A stretch of DNA of 64,000 nt from assembly GCA_017474765.1 (NCBI GenBank), contig JAFVGW010000013.1, forward strand, positions 30,890 to 94,889, read 5' to 3'. Positions 8,576 through 18,295 of the stretch are shown here, piece by piece. The notes below the pieces were generated by a model that did no database searches, was not told the DNA's origin, and saw only the letters and a list, made by a program, of their open reading frames with translations. The first letter of the stretch is position 1. Every line of letters begins with the position of its first letter. The DNA is from Salinivirgaceae bacterium (GTDB taxonomy: Bacteria > Bacteroidota > Bacteroidia > Bacteroidales > SZUA-534). The position numbers were made by a program, and so were the translations under genes.

Positions 8576-10612
8576 ATGCAAACCAAAGGATTATACACCC
8601 CTGAAAACGAGCACGATGCGTGTGGCATTGGGCTGATGGTTGACCTGAAGGGGAACAAGAGCCACCAACTGGTGGAGGATGCGCTCACGGTGCTCGACAA
8701 TATGAAGCACCGCGGGGCCGAGGCCGCCGACAAGAAGAGTGGCGACGGTGCGGGCATTCTGTTGCAGATTCCGCACGAGTTTATTCTGCTGCAGGGCATT
8801 GCGGTGCCCGAGCGACTGAAATACGGCACAGGACTGGTCTTCCTGCCGAAAGATAAAACATTGGCCGACAAATATTTGTCAATTATTGAGACGGAAACCT
8901 GCAAGGCTGGCTTCGAGTTGCTGAAGGTGCGCGAGGTGCCCGTCAAGTCTGACATTCTGGGCGACGCAGCCAAAGCCGCCGAACCGCGCACGGTGCAGAT
9001 TTTTGTTACTGGCGCCGACGATGTAACCGCCTTTGAAACAAAACTTTACCTTCTGCGCAAGAGCATTGAGCGTCAGATTGATGACGAGCAGTTCTACATT
9101 GTCTCGCTCTCGAACCGCGTGATTGTTTACAAAGGAATGCTCTCGGCCACGCAGTTGCGCGACTACTACGACGACCTGCGCAACCCCAACTTCACAAGCG
9201 GTCTGGCGCTTGTCCACTCACGGTTCAGCACCAACACTTTCCCGACGTGGTCGCTGGCGCAGCCTTTCCGAATGGTGGCGCACAACGGCGAAATCAACAC
9301 CATACGCGGCAACCGCAGTTGGATGGAGGCCCGCGAGAGCGTGCTGGCGTCGGAGGCGCTGGGCGATATGCGCAACTTCTCGCCCGTGGTGCAGCCTGGA
9401 ATGAGCGACAGCGCGTCGTTCGACAATGCGCTTGAGTTCTTTGTGCGCTCGGGAATGACGCTGCCGCACGCAATGGCAATGATGGTGCCCGAATCGTTCA
9501 ACGAGAAGAACCCCATAAGCAGCAGTTTGAAAGCATTTTACGAGTATCACTCGATTCTGATGGAGCCGTGGGACGGTCCTGCCGCGCTCATTTTCACCGA
9601 CGGCCGCTATGCTGGCGGTATGCTCGACCGCAACGGCCTGCGCCCCGCGCGCTACACCATTACCACCGATGGCCGCCTGATTCTGGCTTCGGAGGCTGGC
9701 TGCATTCATATCGACGCCGAGAAAATTGAACACAACGGCCGTCTGCAGCCTGGCAAGATTCTAATTGTGGACAGCGAGACGGGCCGAATTTTCAGCAACG
9801 ACGAAATCAAAAAGCAGTTGGCCGACGGCTGCGACTACACCAAGTGGCTCGAAACCAACCGAATAGAGTTGGCCAAACTGCACAGCGGCCGCCACGCCGA
9901 AAACACTGTGCCCGACTTTCAGCGCCGCCTGCGCTGCTTCGACTTCACGCGCGAGGACGTTGAGCGCACCATTGCGCCAATGTGCACCACCGCGCAGGAG
10001 CCGCTCTCGTCAATGGGCAACGACACGCAACTGGCCGTTCTGTCGCAGCGCAAACAGTTGCTTTTCAACTATTTCCGTCAGCAGTTTGCGCAGGTCACCA
10101 ACCCGCCAATCGACCCAATCCGCGAGGAGTTGGTAATGTCGCTCACCGAGTATATTGGCGCCGTGGGAATGAACATTCTGACGCCCAACGAGTCGCACTG
10201 CAAAATGGTGCGTCTGCCGCAGCCTGTGCTCACCAACACCGAACTCGACACACTCTGCAATATCCGCTACAAAGGATTCAACACCGAAAAACTTGATATT
10301 CTGTTCGATAAGTCGAAAGGCGTTGAGGGAATGAAGGCCGCTCTGGCCGCCCTTTGCCGCGAGGCCGAGCAGTCGGTTGACAAAGGTGTCAACTATATCA
10401 TTCTGACAGACAGAAACATAGACGAACAGCACGCCGCCATTCCGTCGCTGCTGGCCGTGAGCGCAATCCACCACTATCTGGTGTCGATTAAAAAACGTGT
10501 TCAGACGGCGCTGATTGTTGAGAGCGGCGAGATTCGCGAGGTTATGCACGCCTCTGCTGCTGGGCTACGGCGCAAGCGCAATCAACCCGTATATGGCTTT
10601 CGCAGTGATTGA
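8576..10612 (+). CDS. gltB: Glutamate synthase large subunit, N-terminal fragment (frameshifted)
   Basis: The N-terminal part of NADPH-glutamate synthase, which moves the amide of glutamine to 2-oxoglutarate. The ATG at 8576 is chosen because it leaves a 15-residue propeptide before the nucleophile Cys16 in HDACGIG of the class II glutamine amidotransferase domain. RFSTNTFPTWSLAQPFR and AHNGEINTIRGN are further amidotransferase motifs. After the central domain the frame runs normally to EIREVMHA (10552) and then reads 20 unrelated residues to a stop at 10612. The rest of the protein continues in the +1 frame, so this is half of a broken or misread gene. Upstream codons to 8465 lie in the leader hairpin and were rejected. 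Confidence 0.9.
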   Translation: MQTKGLYTPENEHDACGIGLMVDLKGNKSHQLVEDALTVLDNMKHRGAEAADKKSGDGAGILLQIPHEFILLQGIAVPERLKYGTGLVFLPKDKTLADKYLSIIETETCKAGFELLKVREVPVKSDILGDAAKAAEPRTVQIFVTGADDVTAFETKLYLLRKSIERQIDDEQFYIVSLSNRVIVYKGMLSATQLRDYYDDLRNPNFTSGLALVHSRFSTNTFPTWSLAQPFRMVAHNGEINTIRGNRSWMEARESVLASEALGDMRNFSPVVQPGMSDSASFDNALEFFVRSGMTLPHAMAMMVPESFNEKNPISSSLKAFYEYHSILMEPWDGPAALIFTDGRYAGGMLDRNGLRPARYTITTDGRLILASEAGCIHIDAEKIEHNGRLQPGKILIVDSETGRIFSNDEIKKQLADGCDYTKWLETNRIELAKLHSGRHAENTVPDFQRRLRCFDFTREDVERTIAPMCTTAQEPLSSMGNDTQLAVLSQRKQLLFNYFRQQFAQVTNPPIDPIREELVMSLTEYIGAVGMNILTPNESHCKMVRLPQPVLTNTELDTLCNIRYKGFNTEKLDILFDKSKGVEGMKAALAALCREAEQSVDKGVNYIILTDRNIDEQHAAIPSLLAVSAIHHYLVSIKKRVQTALIVESGEIREVMHASAAGLRRKRNQPVYGFRSD

Positions 10613-13049
10613 CGACCTTGTCCGCCGCGACGAAATCCAACTCGACTACGAGACCGCGCAGCACAACTACATCAAGGCTATCGACAAAGGGTTGTTGAAG
10701 ATTATGAGCAAAATGGGCATCAGCACCATCCGCTCGTACCGCGGCGCGAAGATTTTTGAGCCGATTGGCTTGAGCAGTCAGTTGCTGGCCGACTATTTCG
10801 GCACGAGCCTTTCAACGGTGGGCGGCATCGGGCTCGAAACCATCACCGCCGACGCTCTGCGTATGCACGCGCAAGCCTTTGACGGTCAAGCCGAAAGCGA
10901 TATTCTGCCGTTTGTGGGGCAGTACTCGTTCCGCAAAGACGGAATCCGCCACGCCTGGACGCCCGAGGCCATTGCCACGCTGCAATTGGCCACTCGCACA
11001 GGCAGTTACAAGAAATTCAAAGAGTTTACATCGATTATCGATAACAAACCCGAGCCGCTTTTTCTGCGCGATTTCTTCAAGTTCAAACAGAAGCCCATCG
11101 ACATCAGCGAGGTTGAGCCCGCCGAAAACATTGTGCGCCGATTCATTGGCGCGGCAATGTCGTTTGGCGCCATCAGCAAGGAGGCTCACGAGGCCATCGC
11201 GCTGGCGCTGAACAAGTTGGGCGGCCGCAGCAACACTGGCGAGGGCGGCGAGGACAGCGAGCGTTTCTACACCGACAAAGACGGCGTATCGCTCTCAAGT
11301 TCAATCAAACAGGTGGCGAGCGGACGCTTTGGCGTTACGGCCGAATACTTGGTGAACGCCACTGAAATTCAGATTAAAGTGGCGCAGGGCGCGAAACCTG
11401 GCGAGGGCGGTCAATTACCTGGCTATAAGGTAAATGAAGTGATTGCCCGCACGCGCAACTCGATTCCTGGAATCACCCTTATCTCGCCGCCGCCGCACCA
11501 CGACATCTACTCAATTGAGGACCTTGCGCAACTCATCTACGACCTGCGCAGTGTGAACCCGAAGGCCAAAATCAGCGTGAAACTGGTGGCCGAGAGCGGC
11601 GTGGGCACCATTGCCGCGGGCGTGGCCAAGGCCAAGGCCGACCTGGTCATCATCTCGGGCGCCGAGGGTGGCACGGGCGCGTCGCCTGCGTCGTCAATCC
11701 GCTATGCGGGCATTTCGCCTGAAATCGGCTTGGCCGAAACGCAGCAAACGCTGGTAATGAACGGTTTGCGCGGCTCAATCGAGGTACAGACCGACGGCCA
11801 ACTCAAAACGGGCCGCGACGTGGTGGCAATGGCTCTGCTGGGCGCTGGCGAGTTCGCCTTTGGCACGGCCCAACTGATTGTTCTGGGCTGCGTTCTTATG
11901 CGCAAGTGCCACACCAACGCCTGCCCTGTGGGCGTGGCCACTCAAGACCCGAAACTGCGCGAGCGGTTCCTGGGACGGAGCGAGTATCTGGTTAATTATT
12001 ATATGTTTATGGCCGAAGAGGTGCGCGAGTATCTGGCTCAAATGGGCTTTCGCAAGTTCGACGACATCATCGGCCGCACCGATTTGATTGAGGTTGACCC
12101 GACGAAATTCACCGACAAGACGCGCGGGCTCGATTTCAGCCGCATTCTGACTAAAATCGATAACGGCGCAGCCACTCGCAAAATGGCTGAAAACCAATAC
12201 GATTTGTCGAAAACAATGGACGCCCGCCTGATTGCCGACGCCGCAGAGGCCATCGACTCGCAAAGGCCTGTCCGCTTGAGTTACAACATTCTGAACACCG
12301 ACCGCGCTGTGGGCGCGACGCTCTCGGGTGCGGTGGCCGCCAAATATCGAGCCATCGGCTTGCCCGAAAACACTATCAATGTGCAGTTTACGGGCTCGGC
12401 TGGGCAGAGTTTCGGTGCGTTCCTAATGCGCGGAATCAGTTTCAGCGTTGAGGGCGAGGTGAACGACTACGTGGCCAAAGGACTCTCGGGCGGCTGCATA
12501 AGTGTTTATCCGTCAAGGAAATCGACATTCAATCCGCAGGAGAACATCATCGCTGGAAACACCATTCTGTATGGCGCGACGAGCGGCGAGGTTTACATCA
12601 GCGGACGCGTTGGCGAGCGCTTTGCTGTGCGCAACTCGGGCGCAACGGCCGTGGTTGAGGGCACTGGCGACCATTGCTGCGAGTATATGACTGGCGGCCG
12701 CGTGGTTGTTCTGGGCACCACGGGCAGGAACTTCGCCGCGGGTATGTCGGGCGGCCTGGCCTACGTCTGGGACAAGAATCACGACTTCGACTACTACTGC
12801 AATATGGATATGATTGAGTTGAGCCTGATTGAGGAGAAATCGCGCCGCGACGAACTTTTCGAACTCATCAGCCGCCACTACCGCCACACGGGCTCGCCGC
12901 TCGCAAAGCAAATGATTGAGCACTGGTCGGACTACATCGACGACTTTATTCAGGTGACGCCGATTGAGTACAAGCGCGTGCTGCACGAGGAGGCGCTGCG
13001 CCAAATTGAGAAGAAAATGGAGAATGTTCAACAAGAAGAGAATTATTAG
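10515..13049 (+). CDS. gltB: Glutamate synthase large subunit, C-terminal fragment (frameshifted)
   Basis: This frame carries the rest of GltB. Homologous sequence begins at LLLGYGASAINPYMAF (10554 on); the 13 residues before it are the wrong frame. Seen: the FMN-binding synthase domain (SRSNTGEGGEDSER-like segment, GAKPGEGGQLPG, SPPPHHDIYSIEDL, GAEGGTGASPASS), the 3Fe-4S cysteines CVLMRKCHTNACPVG, and the C-terminal beta-helix (GLSGGCISVYP, GATSGEVYISGRVGERFAVRNSG split over several turns). The domain is complete to ENYQ-type tail and shows no other lesion, which argues for a recent mutation or a sequencing error. gltD starts 12 bp later. Confidence 0.9.
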   Translation: MLRAARFARLCTPLLLGYGASAINPYMAFAVIDDLVRRDEIQLDYETAQHNYIKAIDKGLLKIMSKMGISTIRSYRGAKIFEPIGLSSQLLADYFGTSLSTVGGIGLETITADALRMHAQAFDGQAESDILPFVGQYSFRKDGIRHAWTPEAIATLQLATRTGSYKKFKEFTSIIDNKPEPLFLRDFFKFKQKPIDISEVEPAENIVRRFIGAAMSFGAISKEAHEAIALALNKLGGRSNTGEGGEDSERFYTDKDGVSLSSSIKQVASGRFGVTAEYLVNATEIQIKVAQGAKPGEGGQLPGYKVNEVIARTRNSIPGITLISPPPHHDIYSIEDLAQLIYDLRSVNPKAKISVKLVAESGVGTIAAGVAKAKADLVIISGAEGGTGASPASSIRYAGISPEIGLAETQQTLVMNGLRGSIEVQTDGQLKTGRDVVAMALLGAGEFAFGTAQLIVLGCVLMRKCHTNACPVGVATQDPKLRERFLGRSEYLVNYYMFMAEEVREYLAQMGFRKFDDIIGRTDLIEVDPTKFTDKTRGLDFSRILTKIDNGAATRKMAENQYDLSKTMDARLIADAAEAIDSQRPVRLSYNILNTDRAVGATLSGAVAAKYRAIGLPENTINVQFTGSAGQSFGAFLMRGISFSVEGEVNDYVAKGLSGGCISVYPSRKSTFNPQENIIAGNTILYGATSGEVYISGRVGERFAVRNSGATAVVEGTGDHCCEYMTGGRVVVLGTTGRNFAAGMSGGLAYVWDKNHDFDYYCNMDMIELSLIEEKSRRDELFELISRHYRHTGSPLAKQMIEHWSDYIDDFIQVTPIEYKRVLHEEALRQIEKKMENVQQEENY

Positions 13050-13061
13050 GAGGATAGAGAT

Positions 13062-14408
13062 ATGGGAAATCCAAAAGCATTTCTGACCGTACCGCGTCAG
13101 GAGGCGGGACACCGCCCCATCCACGAGCGCATTTCGGATTTTGGCGAGGTGGAGCAGACTCTGAACGAGAGCAACCGAATGCTGCAGGCGTCGCGCTGTA
13201 TGGACTGCGGCGTGCCGTTCTGCCACTGGGCCTGCCCGCTGGGCAACAAGCAGCCCGAATGGCAGGACGCCGTGTACCGCGGCAAATGGGAGACCGCTTA
13301 CAAAATACTGACCGCAACCAACGATTTTCCCGAGTTCACGGGCCGCATCTGCCCCGCGCTCTGCGAGAAAAGTTGCGTGCTGAACCACTGCATCGACGCG
13401 CCCGTGACCATCCGCGAGAACGAGTGCTCGATAATTGAAAAGGCTTTCCGTGAGGGGTTTGTGCAGCCGAAGCACTACGAGCGCAACGGCCGCCGCGTGG
13501 CCATCATCGGCGCGGGCCCCGCAGGACTGTCGGCCGCCGTGCAACTCAACCGCCGCGGCTACGCTGTCACCGTTTTCGACAAGCACAGCGACGCTGGCGG
13601 ACTTTTGCGCTACGGCATTCCGAACTTCAAACTCGATAAATACGTCGTCACCCGCCGCACCAATCTTATGCAGCAGGAAGGTGTTGAGTTTCAGTTTGAT
13701 ACTGATATTGATTTGAACCATTTGCCCGAAGGCTTCGACGCCTACGTGATTGCCAACGGAACGCCCACGGCGCGCGATTTGAAAATTGAAGGCCGCGATT
13801 TGAAGGGCGTGTATTTTGCCTTGCAGATACTGTCGCAGCAGAACGAGCGTCTGGCTGGCAAGCAATTCGCTGAAAGCGAGACGATTACTGCCAAGAGCAA
13901 GCGCGTGCTGGTCATTGGCGGCGGCGACACGGGCTCTGACTGCATCGGCACCTGCCACCGTCAGGGCGCGGTGAGCGTGACGCAGATTGAGATTATGCCC
14001 AAACCGCCCGTCGGCAGCAACCCCGCCACGCCGTGGCCGCAATGGCCCGTGGTGCTGAAAACCACCACAAGCCACGAGGAGGGCTGCGAGCGCCGCTGGT
14101 GCCTGACTTCGAACCGTTTCATCGGCAACGCCAAAGGCGAGTTGACGGGCGTTGAGGTTGAGGAGGTGGAGTGGCTTCCCGCACCCGAAGGCGGCCGTCC
14201 GCAAATGAAACTCACTGGCCGTAAGGAAGTTATCGAATGCGATATGGTGCTTCTGGCAATGGGATTCCTGAAGCCCGAGCACCCGCAGTACGCGCCGAAC
14301 GTCTTTCTGGCTGGCGACGCCAAATCGGGCGCAAGCCTTGTGGTGCGCGCCATTGCAAGCGGCCGCGAGGTGGCGCAGCAGGTGGACAATTACTTACGGA
14401 AAGGATAA
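13062..14408 (+). CDS. gltD: Glutamate synthase small subunit
   Basis: A 448-residue FAD/NADPH oxidoreductase that feeds electrons to GltB. The N-terminal region carries the cysteine clusters CMDCGVPFCHWACPLGN and CPALCEKSCV for iron-sulfur centres, then the FAD dinucleotide fold AIIGAGPAGLSAA and the NADPH fold VLVIGGGDTGSDC, ending FLAGDAKSGASLVVRAI. Length and order are standard. It is 12 bp after gltB and is followed by an intrinsic terminator. Confidence 0.96.
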   Translation: MGNPKAFLTVPRQEAGHRPIHERISDFGEVEQTLNESNRMLQASRCMDCGVPFCHWACPLGNKQPEWQDAVYRGKWETAYKILTATNDFPEFTGRICPALCEKSCVLNHCIDAPVTIRENECSIIEKAFREGFVQPKHYERNGRRVAIIGAGPAGLSAAVQLNRRGYAVTVFDKHSDAGGLLRYGIPNFKLDKYVVTRRTNLMQQEGVEFQFDTDIDLNHLPEGFDAYVIANGTPTARDLKIEGRDLKGVYFALQILSQQNERLAGKQFAESETITAKSKRVLVIGGGDTGSDCIGTCHRQGAVSVTQIEIMPKPPVGSNPATPWPQWPVVLKTTTSHEEGCERRWCLTSNRFIGNAKGELTGVEVEEVEWLPAPEGGRPQMKLTGRKEVIECDMVLLAMGFLKPEHPQYAPNVFLAGDAKSGASLVVRAIASGREVAQQVDNYLRKG

Positions 14409-14446
14409 TTGCTAATTACGAAGCCGAAGGGCTGATATGGCAAAGA

Positions 14447-14475
14447 GCGGGACTGTGAGGTTCCGCTTTTTTTGT
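14447..14475 (+). terminator. Intrinsic terminator after gltD
   Basis: AGCGGGA (14447-14453) pairs with TTCCGCT (14462-14468), followed by a T run. Confidence 0.75.
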
Positions 14476-14513
14476 TTTCGGACGAGCGGGAAAAGTTTTA
14501 ATTTTGGGAAAAG

Positions 14514-15299
14514 ATGAAGAATCCAAAGATGAAGAAAAATGACTTTGATGATTGGGTTGTAAAACGTGCGGCAAGAAAAGGTTTTGCCTTGCCATTTATA
14601 ATTTTTCTCGTAGGGTTATTTCCTATCGTTGAATCATTGTTAAATATCGATGATACAAAAATCAAAGCCAAAGGCGAAATTGTATCTATCTCTAAAGATT
14701 CAACATTGTTAGTTATTCAAGGGTTGGAATTACCTTTTCATATACGTGGTGGTACAGATAGGTCAAAAATTCATATAGGTGATTATGCAGAAATAATGTA
14801 TTCAATAGAATCCCCCAAATATAATAACATTGAGCAATTGAAAGTCAACGGCAAGGTGATTTATAAGTATAGTTGGTGGTACAACAATAAAGTTCCTGTA
14901 TGGTTTGCTGTGGTTGGTGCGATACTTATTTATTTCGTAGTAAAAGAACGTAATAGAGATGTCCGCAAAGGTGAATATGATCCCGCAGGTCCAATGCTCG
15001 CAACAATTTTACAAGTCCACCCTGAAGATGATGACAATGAGCCAACCGACATAGATTATAAAGAGCAATCATCAATAATAAACGAGGATAATCTTGTCTA
15101 TGACAGCGATATGGACTATTCAGTTTATAAAACCGAAACGAGTGAAATAATATCCGTGGTATTTAGCGATGAGAATGGCGCTTATTGCAGATATTTCGAA
15201 ATCCCTGATACTGAAAAAGATTATTCGCAACTCGCCGATTTGGCAAACGACATACGCAACAATGCCGCTAATTATGCTGAAAAAGAGATAATGGTGTAG
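14514..15299 (+). CDS. Hypothetical membrane protein (two membrane segments)
   Basis: A 261-residue protein that I do not recognise with certainty. A basic N-terminus is followed by a membrane helix (FALPFIIFLVGLFPIVESL, about 22-41), a beta-rich extracytoplasmic segment of about 80 residues (KAKGEIVSISKDSTLLVIQG), a second helix (VWFAVVGAILIYFVV, about 126-142) and an acidic cytoplasmic tail. Two helices around a small beta domain recall DUF3592-type proteins. Codons are much more A/T-rich than in gltD, which suggests different ancestry. It stands alone between a terminator and a convergent ATPase gene. Confidence 0.55.
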   Translation: MKNPKMKKNDFDDWVVKRAARKGFALPFIIFLVGLFPIVESLLNIDDTKIKAKGEIVSISKDSTLLVIQGLELPFHIRGGTDRSKIHIGDYAEIMYSIESPKYNNIEQLKVNGKVIYKYSWWYNNKVPVWFAVVGAILIYFVVKERNRDVRKGEYDPAGPMLATILQVHPEDDDNEPTDIDYKEQSSIINEDNLVYDSDMDYSVYKTETSEIISVVFSDENGAYCRYFEIPDTEKDYSQLADLANDIRNNAANYAEKEIMV

Positions 15300-15354
15300 A
15301 TGTAAACGGTGTTTAATATGCGTTCTAAATCACGAATTTCCATAACCAATTTAT

Positions 15355-16725
15355 TTACAGAGCGCACCAAACCATATACGGTGGTATTTTAATGCAGTCA
15401 TTTTCAACTGAAAACATTTTGGGGTGAATAATGAACGCATTGCCTATTTTGCCTTGAAACTTCTCGCGGAATTTGGTTAAAGAAGTTGTCGTATAGTTTT
15501 TTGACGACTTCACTTCTATCGGGCAGACTTTGAAATTCGTTTTGCTTTCGTTCGAGAGAAGGAAATCGATTTCCATTGAATTTCTGTGCTTTTCGCGGTC
15601 GTATTCGTTATAAAAATAGAGATTCTTCCCTTTAGCCCGAATCATTTGAGCCACAGCGTTTTCGTATATCATACCTTCGTTGAGTGAGAGTTTTCCGTTC
15701 ATAATGTCGCGGTACAGGCCGTTCGTTGCCAGTTCGTTCTCGTTGAACGCCAAACTGACTAGCAGCCCCGTGTCGCCCATATAACATTTCACTTGCGAGT
15801 CGTTTTTGTTAAGCGCGAATCCGACGTTTGGGTCGTTGCATTTGTAACACAGATTGCACATCATCGAGTCGTTGAGCCAAAACAGAGGCTCGTCGTATTT
15901 GGCGAAAGTTGCGGAACCGCTTGAGTCGAATTGTGTCAGTTCGATTTTTTTCTCGTGAGTCGACAGTGCGCCAGGGATATTCTCAAACAAGGCCGAAACT
16001 TTTGATTTGTACCGCCGCGAGGCTTTTTTTATATCATCTTGATACAGAGCAATAATATCGCGTTTTTCAACATCGCTGGCCGAAAAATCACAATCATTTT
16101 CAATGTACGCGACAATGCTTTGCGGCATTCCGCCCACCAGCATATATTCCCTGAAAAGGCGCATTGCCTTGCTGTGGAATGCTTCATCGAGCGGTTTCCG
16201 CGCCTGCCAGCACGTTTGAATGTATTCAAGTAGCAGTTCTTCGCCGCGCGCTTTGGCAAATTCTTCAAAATCACACGGATACATTTTCATTTTTCGTTCT
16301 TCCGACGGAATTGTAATGTCGGCGACATTCTCTTGTATCGAAATCAGCGAACCTGTCTCAATGAAATCGTACCGTCCGTCGGCGACTAAATATTTTACCG
16401 CTTCGCGCGCTTTCGGAAATTTTTGTATTTCGTCAAAGATTATCAGCGATTCCCGTCGATAGAGTTTCACGTTGTATTCCAATGAGATAGTCTGATAAAA
16501 AACGTCAAGATTGTTCAAATTGTCCGAAAAATTGTCGGTTATCCGTTTCGGAACGTTGGCAAAATCAATCACAACATACGATTTGTACTCTTGCTCACCG
16601 AATTTCCTTGCGATTGTCGATTTGCCAATACGCCTTGCACCTTCTATCATAAGTGCTTTGGTTCCGTTGGTTGTTTGCTTCCAGTTAAGCAGTTTTTGAT
16701 ATGTTGTGCTTCGTTCAATGTTCAT
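15355..16725 (-). CDS. AAA-family ATPase with DUF4143 domain
   Basis: A 456-residue cytoplasmic ATPase. Walker A GARRIGKST is at residues 29-37, Walker B is LIIFDEIQKFP, and sensor-like ETGSLIS follows. A winged-helix region is in the middle. The C-terminal DUF4143 has restriction-nuclease-like features (EIDFLLS, PIEVKSSKNY). Such proteins are common in Bacteroidales and their role is poorly known. The ATG at 16725 is preferred to 16752 because alignment of the family starts there. Just upstream are four exact 34-bp-spaced TGCGCA sites that could bind a regulator. Confidence 0.85.
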   Translation of the reverse strand: MNIERSTTYQKLLNWKQTTNGTKALMIEGARRIGKSTIARKFGEQEYKSYVVIDFANVPKRITDNFSDNLNNLDVFYQTISLEYNVKLYRRESLIIFDEIQKFPKAREAVKYLVADGRYDFIETGSLISIQENVADITIPSEERKMKMYPCDFEEFAKARGEELLLEYIQTCWQARKPLDEAFHSKAMRLFREYMLVGGMPQSIVAYIENDCDFSASDVEKRDIIALYQDDIKKASRRYKSKVSALFENIPGALSTHEKKIELTQFDSSGSATFAKYDEPLFWLNDSMMCNLCYKCNDPNVGFALNKNDSQVKCYMGDTGLLVSLAFNENELATNGLYRDIMNGKLSLNEGMIYENAVAQMIRAKGKNLYFYNEYDREKHRNSMEIDFLLSNESKTNFKVCPIEVKSSKNYTTTSLTKFREKFQGKIGNAFIIHPKMFSVENDCIKIPPYMVWCAL

Positions 16726-16745
16726 AATGAATGCTTTTTTAACAG

Positions 16746-16853
16746 TGCGCAATGTACAAATTTTACTAATCGATAATTATGCGCAGAGTAATTTTTATTA
16801 AAAATAGTAGTTATGCGCAGAGTAATTTTTATTAAAAACGATAACAATGCGCA
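16746..16853. repeat. Four iterons with TGCGCA every 34 bp
   Basis: The palindrome TGCGCA begins at 16746, 16780, 16814 and 16848, exactly 34 bp apart. Units 2 and 3 are nearly identical over 25 bp (TGCGCAGAGTAATTTTTATT then AAAAA); units 1 and 4 are diverged. The array covers the likely promoter of the minus-strand ATPase gene. Confidence 0.85.
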
Positions 16854-16882
16854 GTGTTTGCTAAAAAATGCAAATCTGTTCT

Positions 16883-16898
16883 CCCGATAATTATCGGG
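16883..16898. repeat. Palindromic repeat CCCGATAATTATCGGG, copy 2
   Basis: Identical to 5390-5405, with similar flanks (GGAC directly after, CTGTGT about 10 bases later). Confidence 0.75.
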
Positions 16899-17138
16899 AC
16901 ATCGTCATCTGTGTTCTAATTTTCCGTGCGTGGTTTCCAATTCGTAATAAAAACTCGTAATTAAAAACCTAAATGACGTATTTTTGTCAGTATTTATAAT
17001 AAAATATTGATTTTTGCACCGTGATTATTTAAAAGTGTAAAAGAAATAACGCAAAGAATGACAGATTGAAAAAACAGCGAAAATCTGTTCCCCCGATAGG
17101 GGCTGTGTCATCAGTGCGAATCATAAAGTATTGAAACA

Positions 17139-17984
17139 ATGAAAATTCCATTCACCAAAATGCACGGCCTGGGCAACGATTACATCTACGTTGACATTAC
17201 CGACCGAGAATTGCAAAACCCTGAGCAACTGGCAGTTCTGTGGAGCGACCGCCATAAGGGCATCGGCAGCGACGGGCTGGTGCTCATCGGGCGCTCGGAG
17301 GTGGCCGATTTCAGTATGCGCATCTTCAATGCCGACGGCTCGGAGGCGCTAATGTGCGGCAACGCGTCGCGCTGCATTGGCAAATATCTGCACGACAACC
17401 ATTTGACCGACAAAACCGAAATCCGTCTTGAGACGCTTTCGGGCATCAAAATCATCCGCCTGAACCTTGCCGCCGACGGCTCGGTGGAGACCGTGACGGT
17501 GGATATGGGCGAGGGCTGCCCAATGGGCGTCATTGGGTTGGGCGGACAGGAGCATCTGCTTGTGGGTGAGCGGATTGAGGCCTGCGGACACGTTTTCAAC
17601 GCCACGGCCATCAATATGGGCAATCCGCATCTGGTGCTTTTTGTGCAGAACGCCGAACTTGCGCCCGTGGCCGAAGTGGGCGCCGAACTGGAGTACAGCC
17701 CAATGTTCCCGAACCGCACCAATGTTGAGTTTGCCGAGGTTATCGACAGCCACAACATCCGTATGCGCGTGTGGGAGCGCGGCAGCGGCATCACTCAGGC
17801 CTGCGGAACGGGCGCGTGCGCAACCGCCGTGGCCGCCGCAATGGCCGAACTCACCAACCCCACCGACTGCCACGTTCAAATGGACGGCGGCACCCTAACC
17901 ATCACTTGGAACCCCGCCACCCGCCACGTTCTAATGACTGGCACGGCCACGAAGGTGTTTGAGGGGGAGATTGAGATTGATTGA
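17139..17984 (+). CDS. dapF: Diaminopimelate epimerase
   Basis: A 281-residue enzyme that turns LL- into meso-diaminopimelate for lysine and peptidoglycan. The two catalytic cysteines are visible in MCGNASRC (Cys73) and [13 protein letters not shown] (near residue 222). GIGSDGL and GNPHLVLF are further conserved sites. Length is normal and the start [15 protein letters not shown] is typical. It stands alone with a terminator downstream. Confidence 0.96.
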   Translation: MKIPFTKMHGLGNDYIYVDITDRELQNPEQLAVLWSDRHKGIGSDGLVLIGRSEVADFSMRIFNADGSEALMCGNASRCIGKYLHDNHLTDKTEIRLETLSGIKIIRLNLAADGSVETVTVDMGEGCPMGVIGLGGQEHLLVGERIEACGHVFNATAINMGNPHLVLFVQNAELAPVAEVGAELEYSPMFPNRTNVEFAEVIDSHNIRMRVWERGSGITQACGTGACATAVAAAMAELTNPTDCHVQMDGGTLTITWNPATRHVLMTGTATKVFEGEIEID

Positions 17985-18032
17985 AGGATTGAAGGCGTGA
18001 AGGATTGAATGCATTTTTTATTAACAGAAAAG

Positions 18033-18066
18033 CGGGATTTCAGAGTAGGAAAATCCCGTTTTTTTT
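18033..18066 (+). terminator. Intrinsic terminator after dapF
   Basis: CGGGATTT (18033-18040) pairs with AAATCCCG (18051-18058), followed by eight T. Confidence 0.85.
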
Positions 18067-18159
18067 GACGGTCGCAATACCTAACCTCATAATAGTGCTC
18101 AATATCATTACTTTTGTAATTCATTTACTTACGAAAATTCGACATTCATAAAGAAAAAA

Positions 18160-18187
18160 ACGACTTGTATCAATAAGAACATGTCGT
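18160..18187. promoter_or_regulatory. Inverted repeat upstream of the giant surface-protein gene
   Basis: ACGACTTGT (18160-18168) and ACATGTCGT (18179-18187) are complementary except for one position. It lies 109 bp before the start codon, so it could be an operator or a leader hairpin. Confidence 0.4.
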
Positions 18188-18295
18188 TGTTAATAAAATC
18201 GTTGGCTAACTGCTTTTTTCTCAGTTTATTTGTACCAATGAATGCCAAATTGTGTTCAGATATAAACAAGGGGAAATAACTCTAATTTATTTATT

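Larger units (their letters stand above)
16726..17138. other. 413-bp intergenic region with iterons and palindromes
   Basis: It lies between the divergent ATPase gene and dapF. It holds the 34-bp iterons (16746-16853), a CCCGATAATTATCGGG palindrome (16883-16898), and a partial, related copy at 17084-17120 with the same AAATCTGTTC left flank. No ORF is credible. Confidence 0.6.

Noticed and set aside
12513..14282. 589-codon open frame on the minus strand over gltB/gltD
   Set aside because: It lies opposite two certain genes in G/C-rich codons, and its translation is Leu/Ala/His-rich without domains.
16746..16853. Plasmid or phage replication origin
   Set aside because: Iterons are present but no replication initiator or partition gene is near; the setting is chromosomal.
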